A DNA stretch of 64,000 nucleotides from positions 18,476,001 to 18,540,000 of the forward strand of contig NC_065551.1 of assembly GCF_022605725.1 (NCBI RefSeq). Direction: 5' to 3'. Both the position numbers and the translations under genes were made by a program. The notes beneath the pieces were generated by a model. The model was given only the letters and a program-made list of their open reading frames with translations, was not told the origin of the DNA and did not search any database. Each line of letters opens with the position of its first letter. The first letter of the stretch is position 1. The stretch is from Anthonomus grandis grandis (taxonomy: Eukaryota > Arthropoda > Insecta > Coleoptera > Curculionidae). This document shows, piece by piece, positions 41,701 through 45,674 of this stretch.

Positions 41701-44700
41701 TTTTTTTGCTTTGAATTATTTGATCCACATATATTATATGGTATACCTACTGTATAAAAAAGAATAAATATTTTTTTAATGTTAATATGAGTTTTTGTTA
41801 CCTAGACTTACGTTGTTATACGCTTTTATTCCCTAATGAAATAAAAAGCTTGACGACCTACATGTTATTATATTAATGTACGGATGGAGACTAAATTATA
41901 GGGTAAAATGAAATTATAATTCACCAAATTACCTAAATTTTAAATTACGGCTAACGTTATCATTTGTATTAATGGCTTAGTGACAACAAAAACTTAAGTA
42001 AATGCCATAAGATTTGAGTTTCTTTTTACCTAACTTAATTCATTAAACAGTCTATTGAAGAACTATTGAAAATTAGCTATAGTAGGCGAAAGTACATTTT
42101 CTTTTTTTAAATTGTATCGCATTTTTTAACTTTTTATATTCTTATTAAAATATACAAGCGTAACTATTCTTTGTAATAAAAACCTTAGCGTTTTGTTTGA
42201 AGATGCGTATTTCAAATTAAAAATTCTAGTTCCATTCTACTTAAGAATAGAACATTATTAATAAAGTATAAGCTATACTTATTTCAAGTCTAGTTACTTC
42301 TAACTAACAATACAATTAACAAATTGTATCAAAAGATTACTATTCTTAAATAAAGCTTTTATCCTATTGTAATAATATTTGCAAACGTGTTCTGCCGAGT
42401 ATTGCTATACTAAGACAAAGATTATTAATATTTAAATAAAATGTAATTTTTGCATTGGATTAACACCAATACGTTTTCTAGAATGAAATTAGTTGTCATT
42501 GCGGATATATGAATCTAAGCTTATCTTCAGTCAAGATTATTAGTCTTAGTTATAGTGGAGATTTTTTTCCGTGTGGACACACAAAACACTCGCACTTTAA
42601 AAATATAACGTTGGTATCTTTCAAGATGGCTTCTTATCCCCTACCATTTTCCTATTATTTATCCATGATTTTCTCGACAAAACTTAATCCAATGACAGTA
42701 AATTGGTGTCTTCCTTCAAGTAGCCAACCAGATGACATAAAACCGACACCCAGTGACATAGGCGTCGCCAGGTAGGAATTATTAATATCATTTTGGAATG
42801 GGGTGAGTGCAATCTGATTACGTTTAAGGCAGCTAAGACTTAAGCTGCTGTATTTACAAAGAATGCCCCAAGCCTTATTATGTCCTTATTGTTAGGTATG
42901 GATATTGAAAGAGATATGGAATTATCAGATCATGAATGTATTGAACTGACCCTTTTTGTTATTGGGGATTGTGACAATAGCGATGGAAAGGCGAGGATAT
43001 TCAGATCTTTTTCATCAGAAAATGCGGAATATTTCTCCTCTTATTAACTAAAGAACCCTGGAATGACATCCTTCGCCATTCGCCATACCAGCACAAACGA
43101 CATGTTTACATACTTTTTTGGTATCTTTATCCATTACTTTAACTTAGCTTTTCCAAAAAAAAAACAAAAAAATTAAACCCTGTATAAACCCCTTTCACTA
43201 AAAACAAATAAAATTTTGTCATAGAACCAGTAGATGTCTATGAAGTTCACAATATATTTAATAAGACTTGTTTCAAGAAATCAGCAGGAATTGATGAGAT
43301 ACTATCCAACATTTTTAAGAAAGTCGCTCCCGCAATTTGTCTACCAATCTGTAGACATAATTGGATTGTAGAATTAATTGGATTAAGTCATTTCTAAGCC
43401 ACAGGCCTCAGTCAGTTGAGATTAAGGGTGACAAGAACGGTATTGCTAATTAAACATTCCAATCGCGTTTTATAGACGTAGATACCGGTGCTCCACAGGG
43501 CTCACTTTTGTCCCCACTTTTGTCCCCACTTTTCTTTATTGTGTTTTGCAACAGCTGAAATGATGACATTGGCGGACCATATACAGTACTATCCCAGTGT
43601 GTCGAGGATAAATCATGCGTAATATCCCACACAAACTGTCAAATAGCCTTAGATCTTCCAAACTCTACAGTCTTACAGATGCAAAAATGGTGTGAGCAAA
43701 ATCAGTTAGTCCTTAATTCAAGCAAAACAAAATTCATTCATTTTCAAAACAAAAGGCAGACTTTGAAAATAATTGATAATGATATGCCCCTAAACATCGA
43801 TGGAATTATTGTATATGAATCGGACGAAACTAAGTTTTTTGGTCTTACTTTGGCCATGTTGATGAAATATGTAAAAAGATAACGTCGGTAAACTTTGCTA
43901 TATACAACTTAAAAAACATTGCCAGTAGGTATCATTAATTCAGTTTTATTATGCATATATATAATCACGTATAGCATAGTGTTTTGGGGATCTCATGCAG
44001 AGTCAATAAAAAGAACATTTGTGATTTAAAAAAGAATTGTATAGACAATGTGTGGATCCGCTTTTCGAGAGCATTGTGCTCCTTTGTTTAAAAAATTAGG
44101 AATTATGACAAAATATCCTCTTTACTTGTACAAAATATGCTGTTTTGCCTCCAAACACGAACATTTTTTTTTAAAAATTGTGATGTAAATACTAACAGTA
44201 ATTAGACAAGACATAGATTCGATTTTGCAGTGCCTATAAGACAACCATGTATGAAATGAGTCCCTATTATATGTGTGTCAAAATATACAACACATTAAAA
44301 ATCCAGAGATAACTAGAAGCTTGGACAGTTTCAGGCACAGCAGGAAGGTGACTCGGTTTTATTAATATAATCATGGCAAATAATCTTCCAAATTAGCCCA
44401 TATCATTCCACCTAGAGCTAAAATACATGCAAGTTATACTTGACAGGAAGATGTGAATCATGAATGTCAAATGCATCTGCCGACGCCTAGAACATCGCTA
44501 TATCAGGTAGGACTCCTTTTTATGGATGAGTGCTAATTTATGGAATCAACGTCCAAAGTACGTCTTTTCGAAAGTTACAGCTTGTAAAACTTTAGGAAAA
44601 ATATCGACAGACACTTTTAGGCACTGGTGCTACTCGTGATACTCAGGTACCATAAGGTTTGCCGTAATTTTACAGTAAATTTGTTGATCTTTATTATTTA

Positions 44701-45614
44701 TATTAAAAAATATTACTAAAACAGGCACAATTTAATTATTAATCAACTATAAGGAATTTGTTACAATCTCGTGGTCTACTAATCACTTAAGCAATGGTTT
44801 AATGCACAATGACAGTAGACAATAGTAGTTTTTAATAACTTATATGTGTGCCGATGCAAATTAAATAAAATATAAAAATTGTATCTGGCTAAATCGTTAA
44901 AGGCCACATACCTTCAAAAAAAAAATGTGGGTGCCAACTCTAAAATACAAGTGTTTCTTATTATAAAAAGATTTTCTTACCCTTTCTGAAATATTCTTGT
45001 AACTAAGTATCTTCTTTAGCAAAAATGTATCAGGATACACTTTTAAGCTGCAATGTTTCCCCCTAATGGGCCCAAATTGACTATTAGAGTAAATAGAGAT
45101 GCATTGCTTATAATTGCCAAACTCGAAGAGGTTTCCATATAATATCCCCGATTGAATCTTAGACGATGAGTCAAACACTATAAAATTCTCATTTTAAAGT
45201 ATTGAAAAAAACATTATATAAATGCAAATGGGTACTTTTTAACGCCCAAGGTTCAAAAGCTCTTAACGCAGCAGCAAATTCATAAGAATGATTTCTACAT
45301 AAATTATTTTTAGAGTTCTTAAGGGCATAAACGTCTAGGATTTGATTCATTGTTAAACCTTGTTTAAGGTTAAGTTTAACTGGTTTTCTCCCTAAATCCA
45401 TTTTACTAGTAACTTCTGGTAATACAGGTTCAGTTATTAAAGAAATATTTTCGATATTTGCTTCTCTAACTCCCTTACTAAAGTTCTTCATAAAAACCTC
45501 AACATTTTTTACGGCTTCCTTATAGCTGCTGCTATTCCAATTTCCCTTAGGGTATGTAGCAGAGGAAAACCCACCTAAAAAAATTAACACACAAACTCTC
45601 ACTAAGCTATCCAT
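2630..45614 (-). CDS. NRF6-type acyltransferase-3 gene, 12 exons, 3' end outside window
   Basis: A multi-pass membrane protein of the nose-resistant-to-fluoxetine family: an N-terminal Cys-rich NRF domain (about residues 110-270) followed by an acyltransferase-3 domain (about 300-678). Drosophila drop-dead belongs to the same family; the acyl substrate is unknown. I joined exons 45614-45236, 45177-44981, 34014-33788, 33748-33675, 33616-33542, 33449-33328, 33242-33052, 14683-14548, 14494-14307, 3375-3182, 3104-2997 and 2772-2630. Every junction is GT-AG, phases agree throughout, and the 2034 coding bases give 678 codons without a stop. Landmarks are a signal peptide, SVCVPDSC, CVHGIRFMS with GHRY, VDTFFMVSG, NWFMFYFYRYMRITP, HVRASTYIIGLGFG and the final FGKISYGMYLLHMG. 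Full-length relatives have roughly 700 residues, so one short C-terminal exon is missing and should lie left of position 1. Introns 2, 7 and 9 are 11.0, 18.4 and 10.9 kb and full of transposons; the others are 39-224 bp. Intact reading argues for a working gene. Confidence 0.9.
2997..3104 (-). CDS. NRF6-type acyltransferase exon 11 (LSRTxWxLGIxW motif)
   Basis: This exon is too short to stand out as an ORF. It reads HDYNRIESSIYLAISRTTWT, then LGIVWMVWACINGYGG, the family's 'ALSRxxWALGLAWIVFACxxGYGG' block. Acceptor GGAAG|AA at 3105-3106, donor GGTG|GTAATT at 2996. Phases agree with both neighbours. Confidence 0.88.
3182..3375 (-). CDS. NRF6-type acyltransferase exon 10 (RASTYIIGLGFG motif)
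   Basis: The acceptor TGCCTTTTAG|A lies inside a longer open frame. The exon encodes FQHHYITPHVRASTYIIG then LGFGLVVFKQK, matching 'YYxxPYTRAxPYLIGLxxGY'. A transmembrane segment follows (SVAVAGWMVCIATMLASLV). The donor is G|GTAAAA, phase 1. Confidence 0.9.
3554..3730 (+). repeat. left terminal inverted repeat of the mariner at 3554-5423
   Basis: Begins CAGTGACCGCCTAAAGTTCC and is complementary to 5255-5423 with a few substitutions and short gaps. Confidence 0.85.
3928..4965 (-). pseudogene. mariner-like transposase, broken
   Basis: The minus-strand ATG at 4965 is followed by a stop at codon 3, then LTETQRIEILMMLGYGDRVR, the usual start of this beetle/ant family. An HTH region follows (SQSTVSRIEHKF, RDLPRSGRPK). 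The frame shifts near 4640, then FSDEATFCLNGVVNQQNCRY and VCAGIMENKVIGPYFF show the first catalytic Asp. Near 4200-4260 the block with the second Asp is scrambled by another frame change. LPDLNPCDYFLWGYL carries the third acidic site. The C-terminus continues in a further frame to the stop at 3928. With about 345 residues in its ancestor, the gene is nearly full length but cannot make enzyme. Confidence 0.85.
5255..5423 (-). repeat. right terminal inverted repeat of the mariner at 3554-5423
   Basis: Read on the minus strand it begins CAGTGACCGCCTAAAGTTCC, identical to the left end over these bases, and is flanked on the right by TA. Confidence 0.85.
5480..7860 (-). mobile_element. decayed jockey-like LINE (reverse transcriptase remnants)
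   Basis: On the minus strand a fragmented reverse transcriptase can be followed. YPDFSKAF lies near 6390. At 6314-6093 there is VPSEVPQGSHLGSLFFSSYV, the 'GVPQGSxLGPLLF' motif, then SFLMVADDLKL, where ADD is the catalytic YADD-type box. At 5880-5750 there is SIKLFFYFLVRPLLDYSHTL, from the thumb region. Stops and frame changes separate all blocks. Between about 6500 and 7860 I see no clear domain, but the stretch may hold the endonuclease part. Poly-A tail and target duplication were not located. Confidence 0.6.
8221..10627 (-). mobile_element. piggyBac transposon with TTAA target duplication
   Basis: Both ends are flanked by TTAA (8217-8220 and 10628-10631), the hallmark of piggyBac. The left end begins CCCTGCGTTAGTGCGGTG; the right end, reversed, begins CCCGGCGTTAGTGCGGTG. 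Inside both ends a second GTGCGGTGGGGTTT copy occurs (about 8259 and 10419), so terminal and subterminal repeats are both present. One transposase gene lies between on the minus strand. The element landed at the edge of an older mariner remnant (10640-12070). Confidence 0.95.
8483..10284 (-). pseudogene. piggyBac transposase, broken at four places
   Basis: The start is ATG at 10284. An acidic N-terminus (residues 1-78, rich in D/E/S) ends at a single in-frame TAA (10050-10048); the same frame then continues through GKDGRTIWLSDVP into the DDE_Tnp_1_7 domain. Catalytic blocks are visible: FVTIDEMLSAFRGRCPF, then NVTIDNWFMNYPLAL, then SGVDTVDQLC. A frameshift falls just after NVIMFSTM (about 9005). 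After it the frame reads FYNSTKSGVDTVDQLCATYS and RRWPLTIFFRLLDVAG. TAA at 8669 and TAG at 8567 interrupt the C-terminal Cys-rich finger (RRCQECPRSR, CQNCEK, VCDTC). Length is about 600 residues, normal for the family. All three Asp are present, so decay is recent. Confidence 0.92.
10640..12070 (-). pseudogene. mariner-like transposase remnant
   Basis: Read on the minus strand from 12065, MSLSETERITLLMIRGFGYI is the start of a mariner transposase of the same clan as the copy at 3.9-5.0 kb. KSTVIKTIKTGTNWKLQRPS follows near 11900. A gap of about 700 bases without recognisable coding comes next. From about 11070, FNELTFMLNGTVDRHNCRYW is the first catalytic block with the Asp changed to Asn, and ARSPDLTTLDYFLWAHLRKK near 10800 is the third. 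The block with the second Asp is missing. The left end was probably cut by the piggyBac insertion at 10628. Confidence 0.7.
12559..13065 (+). CDS. nested single-exon gene of unknown function, 168 aa
   Basis: I do not recognise this protein. The ORF starts MFRSLNHEINSSDFFKLKYG and runs 168 codons without interruption, well above chance for this AT-rich sequence, with a much more even codon mix than the surrounding DNA. There is no signal peptide or membrane segment. The middle is charged and likely helical (EERLKDILLSVEFEIERLED). The C-terminal third is rich in His, Cys and Tyr (HMLHMYPHSYFMG, SKCFS, HDSCPHKYVLCKL), with five Cys in all, but no standard zinc-finger spacing. Poly-A signals AATAAA follow at 13137 and 13233. 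A TATAAG at 12432 could be a promoter. It lies on the opposite strand within intron 9 of the acyltransferase gene. It could be a lineage-specific gene, a retrocopy or a captured transposon protein. Confidence 0.55.
   Translation: MFRSLNHEINSSDFFKLKYGKPQIHPFFYKTVEYDNLTEERLKDILLSVEFEIERLEDIQDILDKKHVCKALEFIKDKLILTIHMRKFLPCLYEMMDLPRFRNSKLPRWIVENDRLWRRHMLHMYPHSYFMGYSNTSKCFSMKNYKKNDHNGDFKHDSCPHKYVLCKL
13137..13142 (+). terminator. polyadenylation signal AATAAA after the nested ORF
   Basis: AATAAA occurs 72 bases after the stop codon of the 168-aa ORF; a second copy is at 13233-13238. Confidence 0.4.
13343..13859 (-). mobile_element. 5'-truncated LINE insertion with 13-bp target duplication
   Basis: The minus strand reads the end of a LINE polyprotein: SRQQLRRVAGLLTGHAPSRK, then LCRGCNEEDETTLHILCFCE, a Cys-rich C-terminus next to RNase H in several LINE clades (LTGH...CRxC.EEDET..HILC.C). 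The stop is at 13529. About 180 bases of 3' UTR end in a poly-A tract (T run at 13341-13351 on the plus strand). Both sides carry TATTTTTATGGTT (13330-13342 and 13860-13872). The body keeps a good frame from the truncation point to the stop, so the insertion is young. Confidence 0.9.
13873..14306. other. intron 9 sequence next to exon 9
   Basis: AT-rich; I see no coding, RNA gene or repeat boundary here. Confidence 0.5.
14307..14494 (-). CDS. NRF6-type acyltransferase exon 9 (TWYL-type membrane segment)
   Basis: The acceptor GATTTTAG|TGC follows a 53-base intron. The exon reads CLTQAWYLTCDMQYYFLSPL and then further hydrophobic segments (FIGFYLVSVSISFYLAW); SWYLxxDMQ is a family signature. 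It ends at AC|GTAAGA, and the phase-2 end joins exon 10 across a 10,931-bp intron. Confidence 0.88.
14548..14683 (-). CDS. NRF6-type acyltransferase exon 8 (FGSGPLW motif)
   Basis: The acceptor is ATCTTAG|G. The exon encodes HHFGSGPLWNDMLEVI, then QEYWWATIMHIQNYVHPYPL, equivalent to the family's 'GSGPLW...CxxxWWxxLLxINNY'. Its first base completes a Trp codon with exon 7. The donor CTT|GTAAGC is in phase 0. Confidence 0.88.
14684..15035. other. intron 7 sequence between exon 8 and the DUF7869-type element
   Basis: No coding or repeat structure was recognised. Confidence 0.5.
15040..15072 (+). repeat. left terminal inverted repeat of the DUF7869-type transposon
   Basis: CGCGTTCAAGGCAAAACGAC then GTAAGCACCATTT, matching the reversed right end with two or three differences; flanked by TCGA. 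Confidence 0.88.
15930..16495 (-). pseudogene. DUF7869-like protein, C-terminal part (broken)
   Basis: This continues the protein cut by the mariner insertion. From 16495 the minus strand reads YETYSKNGICFL, a TAG, then QEKDGKRGCNEICSNLLSYL. KFFCDNCGGQNKNAALVFML follows, then ITYLVTGHTYIPVDCMHAGI directly followed by EKS. These are the family's strongest motifs: 'xSDNCxGQNKN' and 'GHSxxxxDxxHxxIE'. Their acidic residues, with the Asp of DLQKV, could form an RNase H-like DDE site; that is inference. EWPTILRNARTKPKPYEVNV and VLSYSDFYDF end the conserved region. The frame is open from 16435 to 15930, about 170 residues. The last stretch (FFLPL) is probably out of frame. Confidence 0.8.
16496..18138 (+). 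mobile_element. mariner-like transposon nested in the DUF7869-type element
   Basis: The ends are CAGATCGTGTTATC at 16496 and GAAAACACGATCTG at 18138, each flanked by TA (16494-16495 and 18139-18140). Removing the element brings the two halves of the DUF7869-like frame back to within one base of register, which confirms the insertion. One transposase gene lies inside, opposite in direction to its host gene. Confidence 0.92.
16679..17782 (+). pseudogene. mariner-like transposase, nearly full length with two frame breaks and one stop
   Basis: ATG at 16679 opens MAAYTPSNP; a frameshift near 16710 follows, then FERVQVIKWFYGGNSAVQCR, the family's N-terminal HTH. A second HTH reads RSVGEELGMSNKTVARIWKK. 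A one-base loss in an A run near 17158 moves the frame to LFSDESSFPLHGKHN with the first Asp. VWASILSDNVIGPFFINGTL comes next, then VYFQQDGCPAHNAARVKEFL with the second Asp, and WPPRSPDLSPNDFYL with the third, about 36 residues later. A TAG at 17588 replaces the Trp of the usual FYLW. The C-terminus runs to the stop at 17780-17782. Length is about 365 residues, full for the family, so decay is recent. Confidence 0.88.
18149..19739 (-). pseudogene. DUF7869-like protein, N-terminal part (broken)
   Basis: The likely start is ATG at 19739 (MSSRAKRMLMLIIGQQSS). An unstructured, then acidic region follows: YNSSDSEVEQEDPDYQDDHD and SEASSSEEEANENHM around 19200-19050. In a further frame, from about 18960, NPCSAKRC and MCNKFSENEKEQIFTNLYN match the conserved Cys motif after which this family has '...QRxxI'. 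FKRLVTQEYFLLKNNKKAHI follows. A gap near 18370-18660 shows only weak pieces. At 18358-18150 are ECHLTEKE-like sequence and SFDLQKVLATPHADSMLTGF, equivalent to the family's 'DLQKVLxTPxxDxxxxFY' block, whose Asp is a candidate catalytic residue. Several frameshifts separate the blocks. The gene resumes beyond the nested mariner at 16495. Confidence 0.75.
19859..19897. repeat. 39-bp hairpin palindrome in the DUF7869-type transposon
   Basis: CTGACATAAAGATCTTATT is followed almost directly by its reverse complement, giving arms of 18 bases and a three-base centre. A further partial copy (AAGATCTTATTTAA) follows at 19904. It lies about 120 bases upstream of the likely ATG at 19739. Confidence 0.85.
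20367..20399 (-). repeat. right terminal inverted repeat of the DUF7869-type transposon
   Basis: Minus strand begins CGTGTTCAAGGCAAAACGAC then GTAAGCGCCATTT; flanked by TCGA at 20400-20403. Confidence 0.88.
20404..21065. other. intron 7 sequence between the two DUF7869-like copies
   Basis: AT-rich; a 61-codon minus-strand frame (20984-20799) resembles nothing I know. No repeat boundary was seen. Confidence 0.4.
21066..21918 (+). pseudogene. second DUF7869-like remnant, plus strand
   Basis: Broken frames give the N-terminal half of the same protein type as at 15.9-19.7 kb, but from a different subfamily. VHGICKKKARVLTGFL lies near 21430. SHIASFKAPTA, then LNIQKMYRMFKDLYSNQK and NHFNIGFGYSRSDD, lie at 21520-21730. 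TCSQCDQLSVKIKAAK and AEKELHLLKAQT lie at 21719-21830. The 'CxxCDxxxxKixAA...ELHLxKA' block precedes the DLQKV motif in this family. The frame ends at 21918 before the DLQKV block, so the C-terminal half is lost. I could not find its terminal repeats; the pogo element starts 220 bases further on. Confidence 0.6.
22645..24303 (+). pseudogene. jerky/pogo-like transposase, internal deletion
   Basis: ATG at 22645 gives MPSERVRKTNRGTKSNLVYE; a frameshift near 22715 leads into SVRSAADLFELNHVTLGRFI, an HTH_psq-type DNA-binding domain. A CENP-B-like HTH follows (KEIRKLAYQIGVKYSLNMPN, GEDWFFRFMKRNPELSIRCP). The frame shifts again at 23160. DIYNIDKTGVTT-type sequence near 23210 marks the first catalytic block, and about 60 residues with the second block are deleted near 23320. 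Then LLIDNHQSHVSIPCLDF and HYSHKLQPLDRLIHGPFK show the last. A Lys-rich linker (24030-24060) precedes a PHD-like finger in other frames (QCIDCHQWSHV, FICHKCISK), the usual C-terminus of this group. Ancestral length is about 600 residues. Confidence 0.85.
24592..24640 (+). repeat. fragment with hammerhead-like core inside the pogo element
   Basis: CTGATGATGCCCTAATACGG then CGAAACGCG has the CTGATGA...stem...GAAAC order of hammerhead ribozyme cores carried by Penelope-like retroelements. The three-base stem GCC/GGC is short. Similarity to the pair at 62 kb is limited to this core. Confidence 0.4.
25366..25770 (+). pseudogene. LINE reverse transcriptase 3' remnant
   Basis: FNLPQFKINQIEKIKNIATR and QIFGCNWYTPIQYNIMF match the region after the thumb domain in insect LINEs ('...QxxKiQNxAxRxIxg...'). 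After a break, FKDVHGHYTRNRTDFIF and LTQFNVKDYQTL match the usual C-terminal 'HxYxTRxxxDFxxPxx...FNIKGxxxxN'. Upstream domains were not found. Confidence 0.5.
25771..26379. other. intron 7 sequence
   Basis: AT-rich with T runs; no gene or repeat boundary recognised. Confidence 0.5.
26382..26570 (+). repeat. left terminal inverted repeat of the mariner at 26382-32784
   Basis: Matches the reversed 32585-32784 with a few substitutions and gaps; begins CAGGGTGTCCC after TA. Confidence 0.85.
28118..30434 (-). pseudogene. Ginger-type transposase with integrase core, broken
   Basis: ATG at 30434 begins MEPNNELLFSKHYEEFYKKF. Frames are broken up to 29830 (IAEEIITAKNKILQL). At 29747-29241 an H2C2 integrase zinc domain (HGSRDKMINLIQQ, KACETCQLKK) and core are clear: GQVDLIDLQS with the first Asp, APSMLQSDNGREFACKIIEE with the second. 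A TAG at about 29243 replaces the expected Trp; then HIIHGRPRHPQSQG runs into a fold-back palindrome where the SxERxN block with the catalytic Glu should be. MRDNNTTAWSAGCYFVQWHK and IGRTPFKAVFG resume at 29181. A PHD-like finger follows (LCVECQELIYNAPAIVCEMC). The C-terminus is YVKCSCQPYKTQCKSKRCQC then CNSRCHKCE, a tesmin/TCR-like motif, ending at 28118. Confidence 0.85.
29167..29207. repeat. perfect 19-bp fold-back palindrome in the Ginger transposase
   Basis: CATCCTCAGAGTCAAGGCA at 29167-29185 is followed after GTT by its exact reverse complement at 29189-29207. It sits exactly where coding sequence is missing. Confidence 0.95.
30573..31440. other. right part of the split mariner, no coding recognised
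   Basis: AT-rich DNA between the Ginger end and the transposase remnant. No reading frame or repeat was recognised. Confidence 0.4.
31476..32205 (+). pseudogene. mariner-like transposase remnant
   Basis: Frames in order: VRIQGLHPYHYQRVQELVPD and FVLRVQFCKWI near 31550-31640, the linker before the catalytic domain; FSTNLWTELIGDQLIGPIDL near 31730; HDGAPAHFGRNVRQWMDIHF near 31910 with the second catalytic Asp; then SWIGRGGPINRPPQFPDLTS with the third, followed by a TAA. The block with the first Asp is gone (about 100 bases missing near 31690), and the N-terminal domain is not visible. It belongs to the same DUF4817-type clan as the elements at 36 and 55 kb. Confidence 0.75.
32585..32784 (-). 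repeat. right terminal inverted repeat of the mariner at 26382-32784
   Basis: Reversed, it begins CAGGGTGTCCCAAAATTACA and contains the same AAAACTTCATATAC and ATCGTTTTCATGTTAC blocks as the left end. Confidence 0.85.
33052..33242 (-). CDS. NRF6-type acyltransferase exon 7 (VDTFF motif, YRYMRITP)
   Basis: The acceptor GGGTTTTAG|TGG opens a frame reading LCVDTFFMVSGMLVSVGFFE, then NWFMFYFYRYMRITPPLAIV. Both are signature stretches of acyltransferase-3 proteins (VDTFFxLSG and hxRxxRLxP). A longer overlapping frame gives an unrelated 104-residue ORF that should be ignored. Phase 2 exit at TG|GTAATA; the next intron is 18,368 bp. Confidence 0.9.
33328..33449 (-). CDS. NRF6-type acyltransferase exon 6 (acyltransferase His motif)
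   Basis: After the acceptor CCTTAG|GG the exon reads PSDLDCVHGIRFMSTCYVII followed by GHRYLMMM. HGIR and GH are the conserved opening of the acyltransferase-3 domain, and these His residues are thought to serve in catalysis. It ends at a strong donor, GAC|GTAAGT, in phase 0. Confidence 0.9.
33542..33616 (-). CDS. NRF6-type acyltransferase exon 5 (cytosolic linker)
   Basis: The acceptor is TATTTTAG|CT. The exon reads AEQRPLLRIFSVKRHARNIL, matching the 'LLxAFSxxxNxxKLL' linker of the family. I end it at AAAG|GTGAAT, a weak donor, because this gives the phase-1 join to exon 6. Reading on instead adds about 24 residues without family similarity before a stop. Confidence 0.75.
33675..33748 (-). 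CDS. NRF6-type acyltransferase exon 4 (first transmembrane helix)
   Basis: This 74-base exon encodes GGLIVYILMVAIFTLMDFYT, the hydrophobic segment that follows the NRF domain in this family. Its acceptor TTTTAG|T completes a Ser codon with exon 3, and its donor is G|GTATTT. The preceding intron is only 39 bases. Confidence 0.8.
33788..34014 (-). CDS. NRF6-type acyltransferase exon 3 (CVPDSC motif)
   Basis: The acceptor TTGTTTCAG|AGA is in phase 0. The exon begins RWDKVKIFVENATLDW and contains SVCVPDSCGVNDV, equivalent to the family's CVPSSCS signature, then MNCLTQADIKD. It closes the extracellular Cys-rich domain. The donor AG|GTATGT leaves phase 2. Confidence 0.88.
34050..36050. repeat. degenerate GATAAG-type repeat, left block
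   Basis: Loosely repeated units of about 80-110 bases share a core such as AACAATTT.TGGCTGATAAG and TGCTTATCAA-like strings. The left block is cut from the right one (37610-39330) by a mariner insertion. Copies are too diverged for exact unit borders by eye. Confidence 0.45.
34769..35029 (-). other. isolated exon-like open frame in intron 2
   Basis: A minus-strand frame reads TYINAVQKCLDIMDLLSSNL, FKMPALSVIHHFKGTTISYL and AKMCGNIRHFIDLNFG, ending at a consensus donor G|GTAAGT at 34797. A possible acceptor CAATAG lies near 35040. Its exit is phase 1, which cannot fit between acceptor exons 2 and 3 (both phase 0). I do not recognise the protein. It may be an exon of an unrelated nested gene, a relict exon or chance. 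Confidence 0.25.
36060..37604 (+). mobile_element. mariner-like transposon, DUF4817 type
   Basis: The ends are CAGGGTGTTTCAGAACTATG at 36060 and, reversed, CAGGGTGTTTTAGAACTATG at 37604, each next to TA. The inverted repeats run about 150 bases or more and include GGATCAAACTTCT and CGCCACTACGGCCCTAAGAC. One transposase gene lies on the plus strand. The element interrupts the degenerate repeat of intron 2. Confidence 0.92.
36355..37403 (+). pseudogene. DUF4817-type mariner transposase, broken
   Basis: ATG at 36355 gives MENFTNQELADMHLAYGATN then AASRLYHERYPERQHPGYKK and RRLAETG, a classic DUF4817 helix-turn-helix. A stop and frame change follow at 36568. HPCQFQKVQGMTTADYHPRV with QFCRWLHH is the linker. 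The block with the first Asp is damaged (TDKASFTRDGIFN). HDGAPAHFAVQVREYLAQRF carries the second Asp; a TGA just upstream of PPRSPDLKSLDFFLWAH replaces Trp before the third. The C-terminus VRRNHVQRLNRCIEVGGRNF is intact to the stop at 37401. Several further frame changes lie between 36740 and 37070. Confidence 0.88.
37610..39330. repeat. degenerate GATAAG-type repeat, right block
   Basis: Clear copies include CGACCAATAAGCGTTTATTG (37836), GGCTGATAAGTACTTATCAA (37910), GATAAGCGTTTATCGAAATC (39108) and GCGACCGGTAAGCG (39158). Confidence 0.5.
39330..41080 (+). mobile_element. decayed jockey-like LINE (endonuclease and RT pieces)
   Basis: Broken plus-strand frames follow the usual LINE order. 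Near 39650 is RREALEPPGLHVIWFTLTTE and near 39800 HLVNKIDHLQANYPSAEIII then AGDLNVHQY, the endonuclease motif with its catalytic Asp. Near 40070 is a LLGTSDHK box. Near 40610-40720 are FNTTKGTSPDEIPPRVLKKC and LTSLCNLLF, the start of reverse transcriptase. SREYGFR-like sequence and RSTGNLFVYVTHIWTEAIKK follow near 40880, then YGESRAIALDILKALYS with the first RT Asp. Sequence ends with NFVDN..SIQVVVDT near 41070, before the YADD box, so the element is 3'-truncated or interrupted. Confidence 0.75.
41081..42780. other. intron 2 sequence without recognised genes
   Basis: AT-rich. An 88-codon plus-strand frame at 42509-42775 may be a shadow of decayed LINE sequence; I cannot assign it. Confidence 0.4.
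42780..44640 (+). mobile_element. decayed LINE of a second family (reverse transcriptase)
   Basis: Near 43010-43150 the frames give NISPLIN-like and HSPYQHKRH-like remnants of the region before RT. KSAGIDEILSNIFKKVAPAI (43280-43340) starts the RT domain. VTSGVPQGSLLSPLLF-like sequence at 43480-43540 includes a tandem TTTTGTCCCCAC repeat. From 43676, LQMQKWCEQNQLVLNSSKTK and FIHFQNKRQTLKI form the best-preserved block. KKITSVNFAIYNLKNIASRY, then LFKKLGIMTKYPLYLYKICC, extend to about 44150; TRHRFDFAVPIRQPCM and YTTH mark the C-terminus near 44230. Everything is frameshifted. The motif set differs from the LINE at 39-41 kb. Confidence 0.75.
44981..45177 (-). CDS. NRF6-type acyltransferase exon 2 (NRF domain)
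   Basis: The acceptor TTTATAG|TG lies only 58 bases after exon 1. The exon reads MFDSSSKIQSGILYGNLFEF, then GNYKQCISI and IRGKHCSLKVYP, which are the Gly-rich and paired Cys motifs of NRF domains. It ends at the donor AGG|GTAAGA in phase 0. The following intron (44980-34015) is 10,966 bp and holds two LINEs, one mariner-like element and a degenerate repeat. Confidence 0.88.
45236..45614 (-). CDS. NRF6-type acyltransferase exon 1 (signal peptide, start of NRF domain)
   Basis: The ATG at 45614-45612 begins a typical signal peptide (MDSLVRVCVLIFLGGFSSA) and is preferred over the in-frame TTG 15 bases upstream. The exon codes 126 residues plus one base. It ends in LCRNHSYEFAAALRAFEPWALK, with the conserved Cys and PWALK of the NRF domain. 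The donor AAAA|GTACCC lies at 45235. The phase-1 end joins the next exon to restore PWALKMFDSSSK, the usual family motif. Confidence 0.88.
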
Positions 45615-45667
45615 GTTTATATAGGACAAAGTTCTAAATAAACAAGGAAATTTCCAAGACCATGTCG

Positions 45668-45674
45668 TTTTATA
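45668..45674 (-). promoter_or_regulatory. possible TATA box of the acyltransferase gene
   Basis: On the minus strand TATAAAA occurs 54 bases upstream of the ATG, leaving room for a transcription start about 30 bases downstream. In such AT-rich DNA the match may be chance. Confidence 0.3.
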
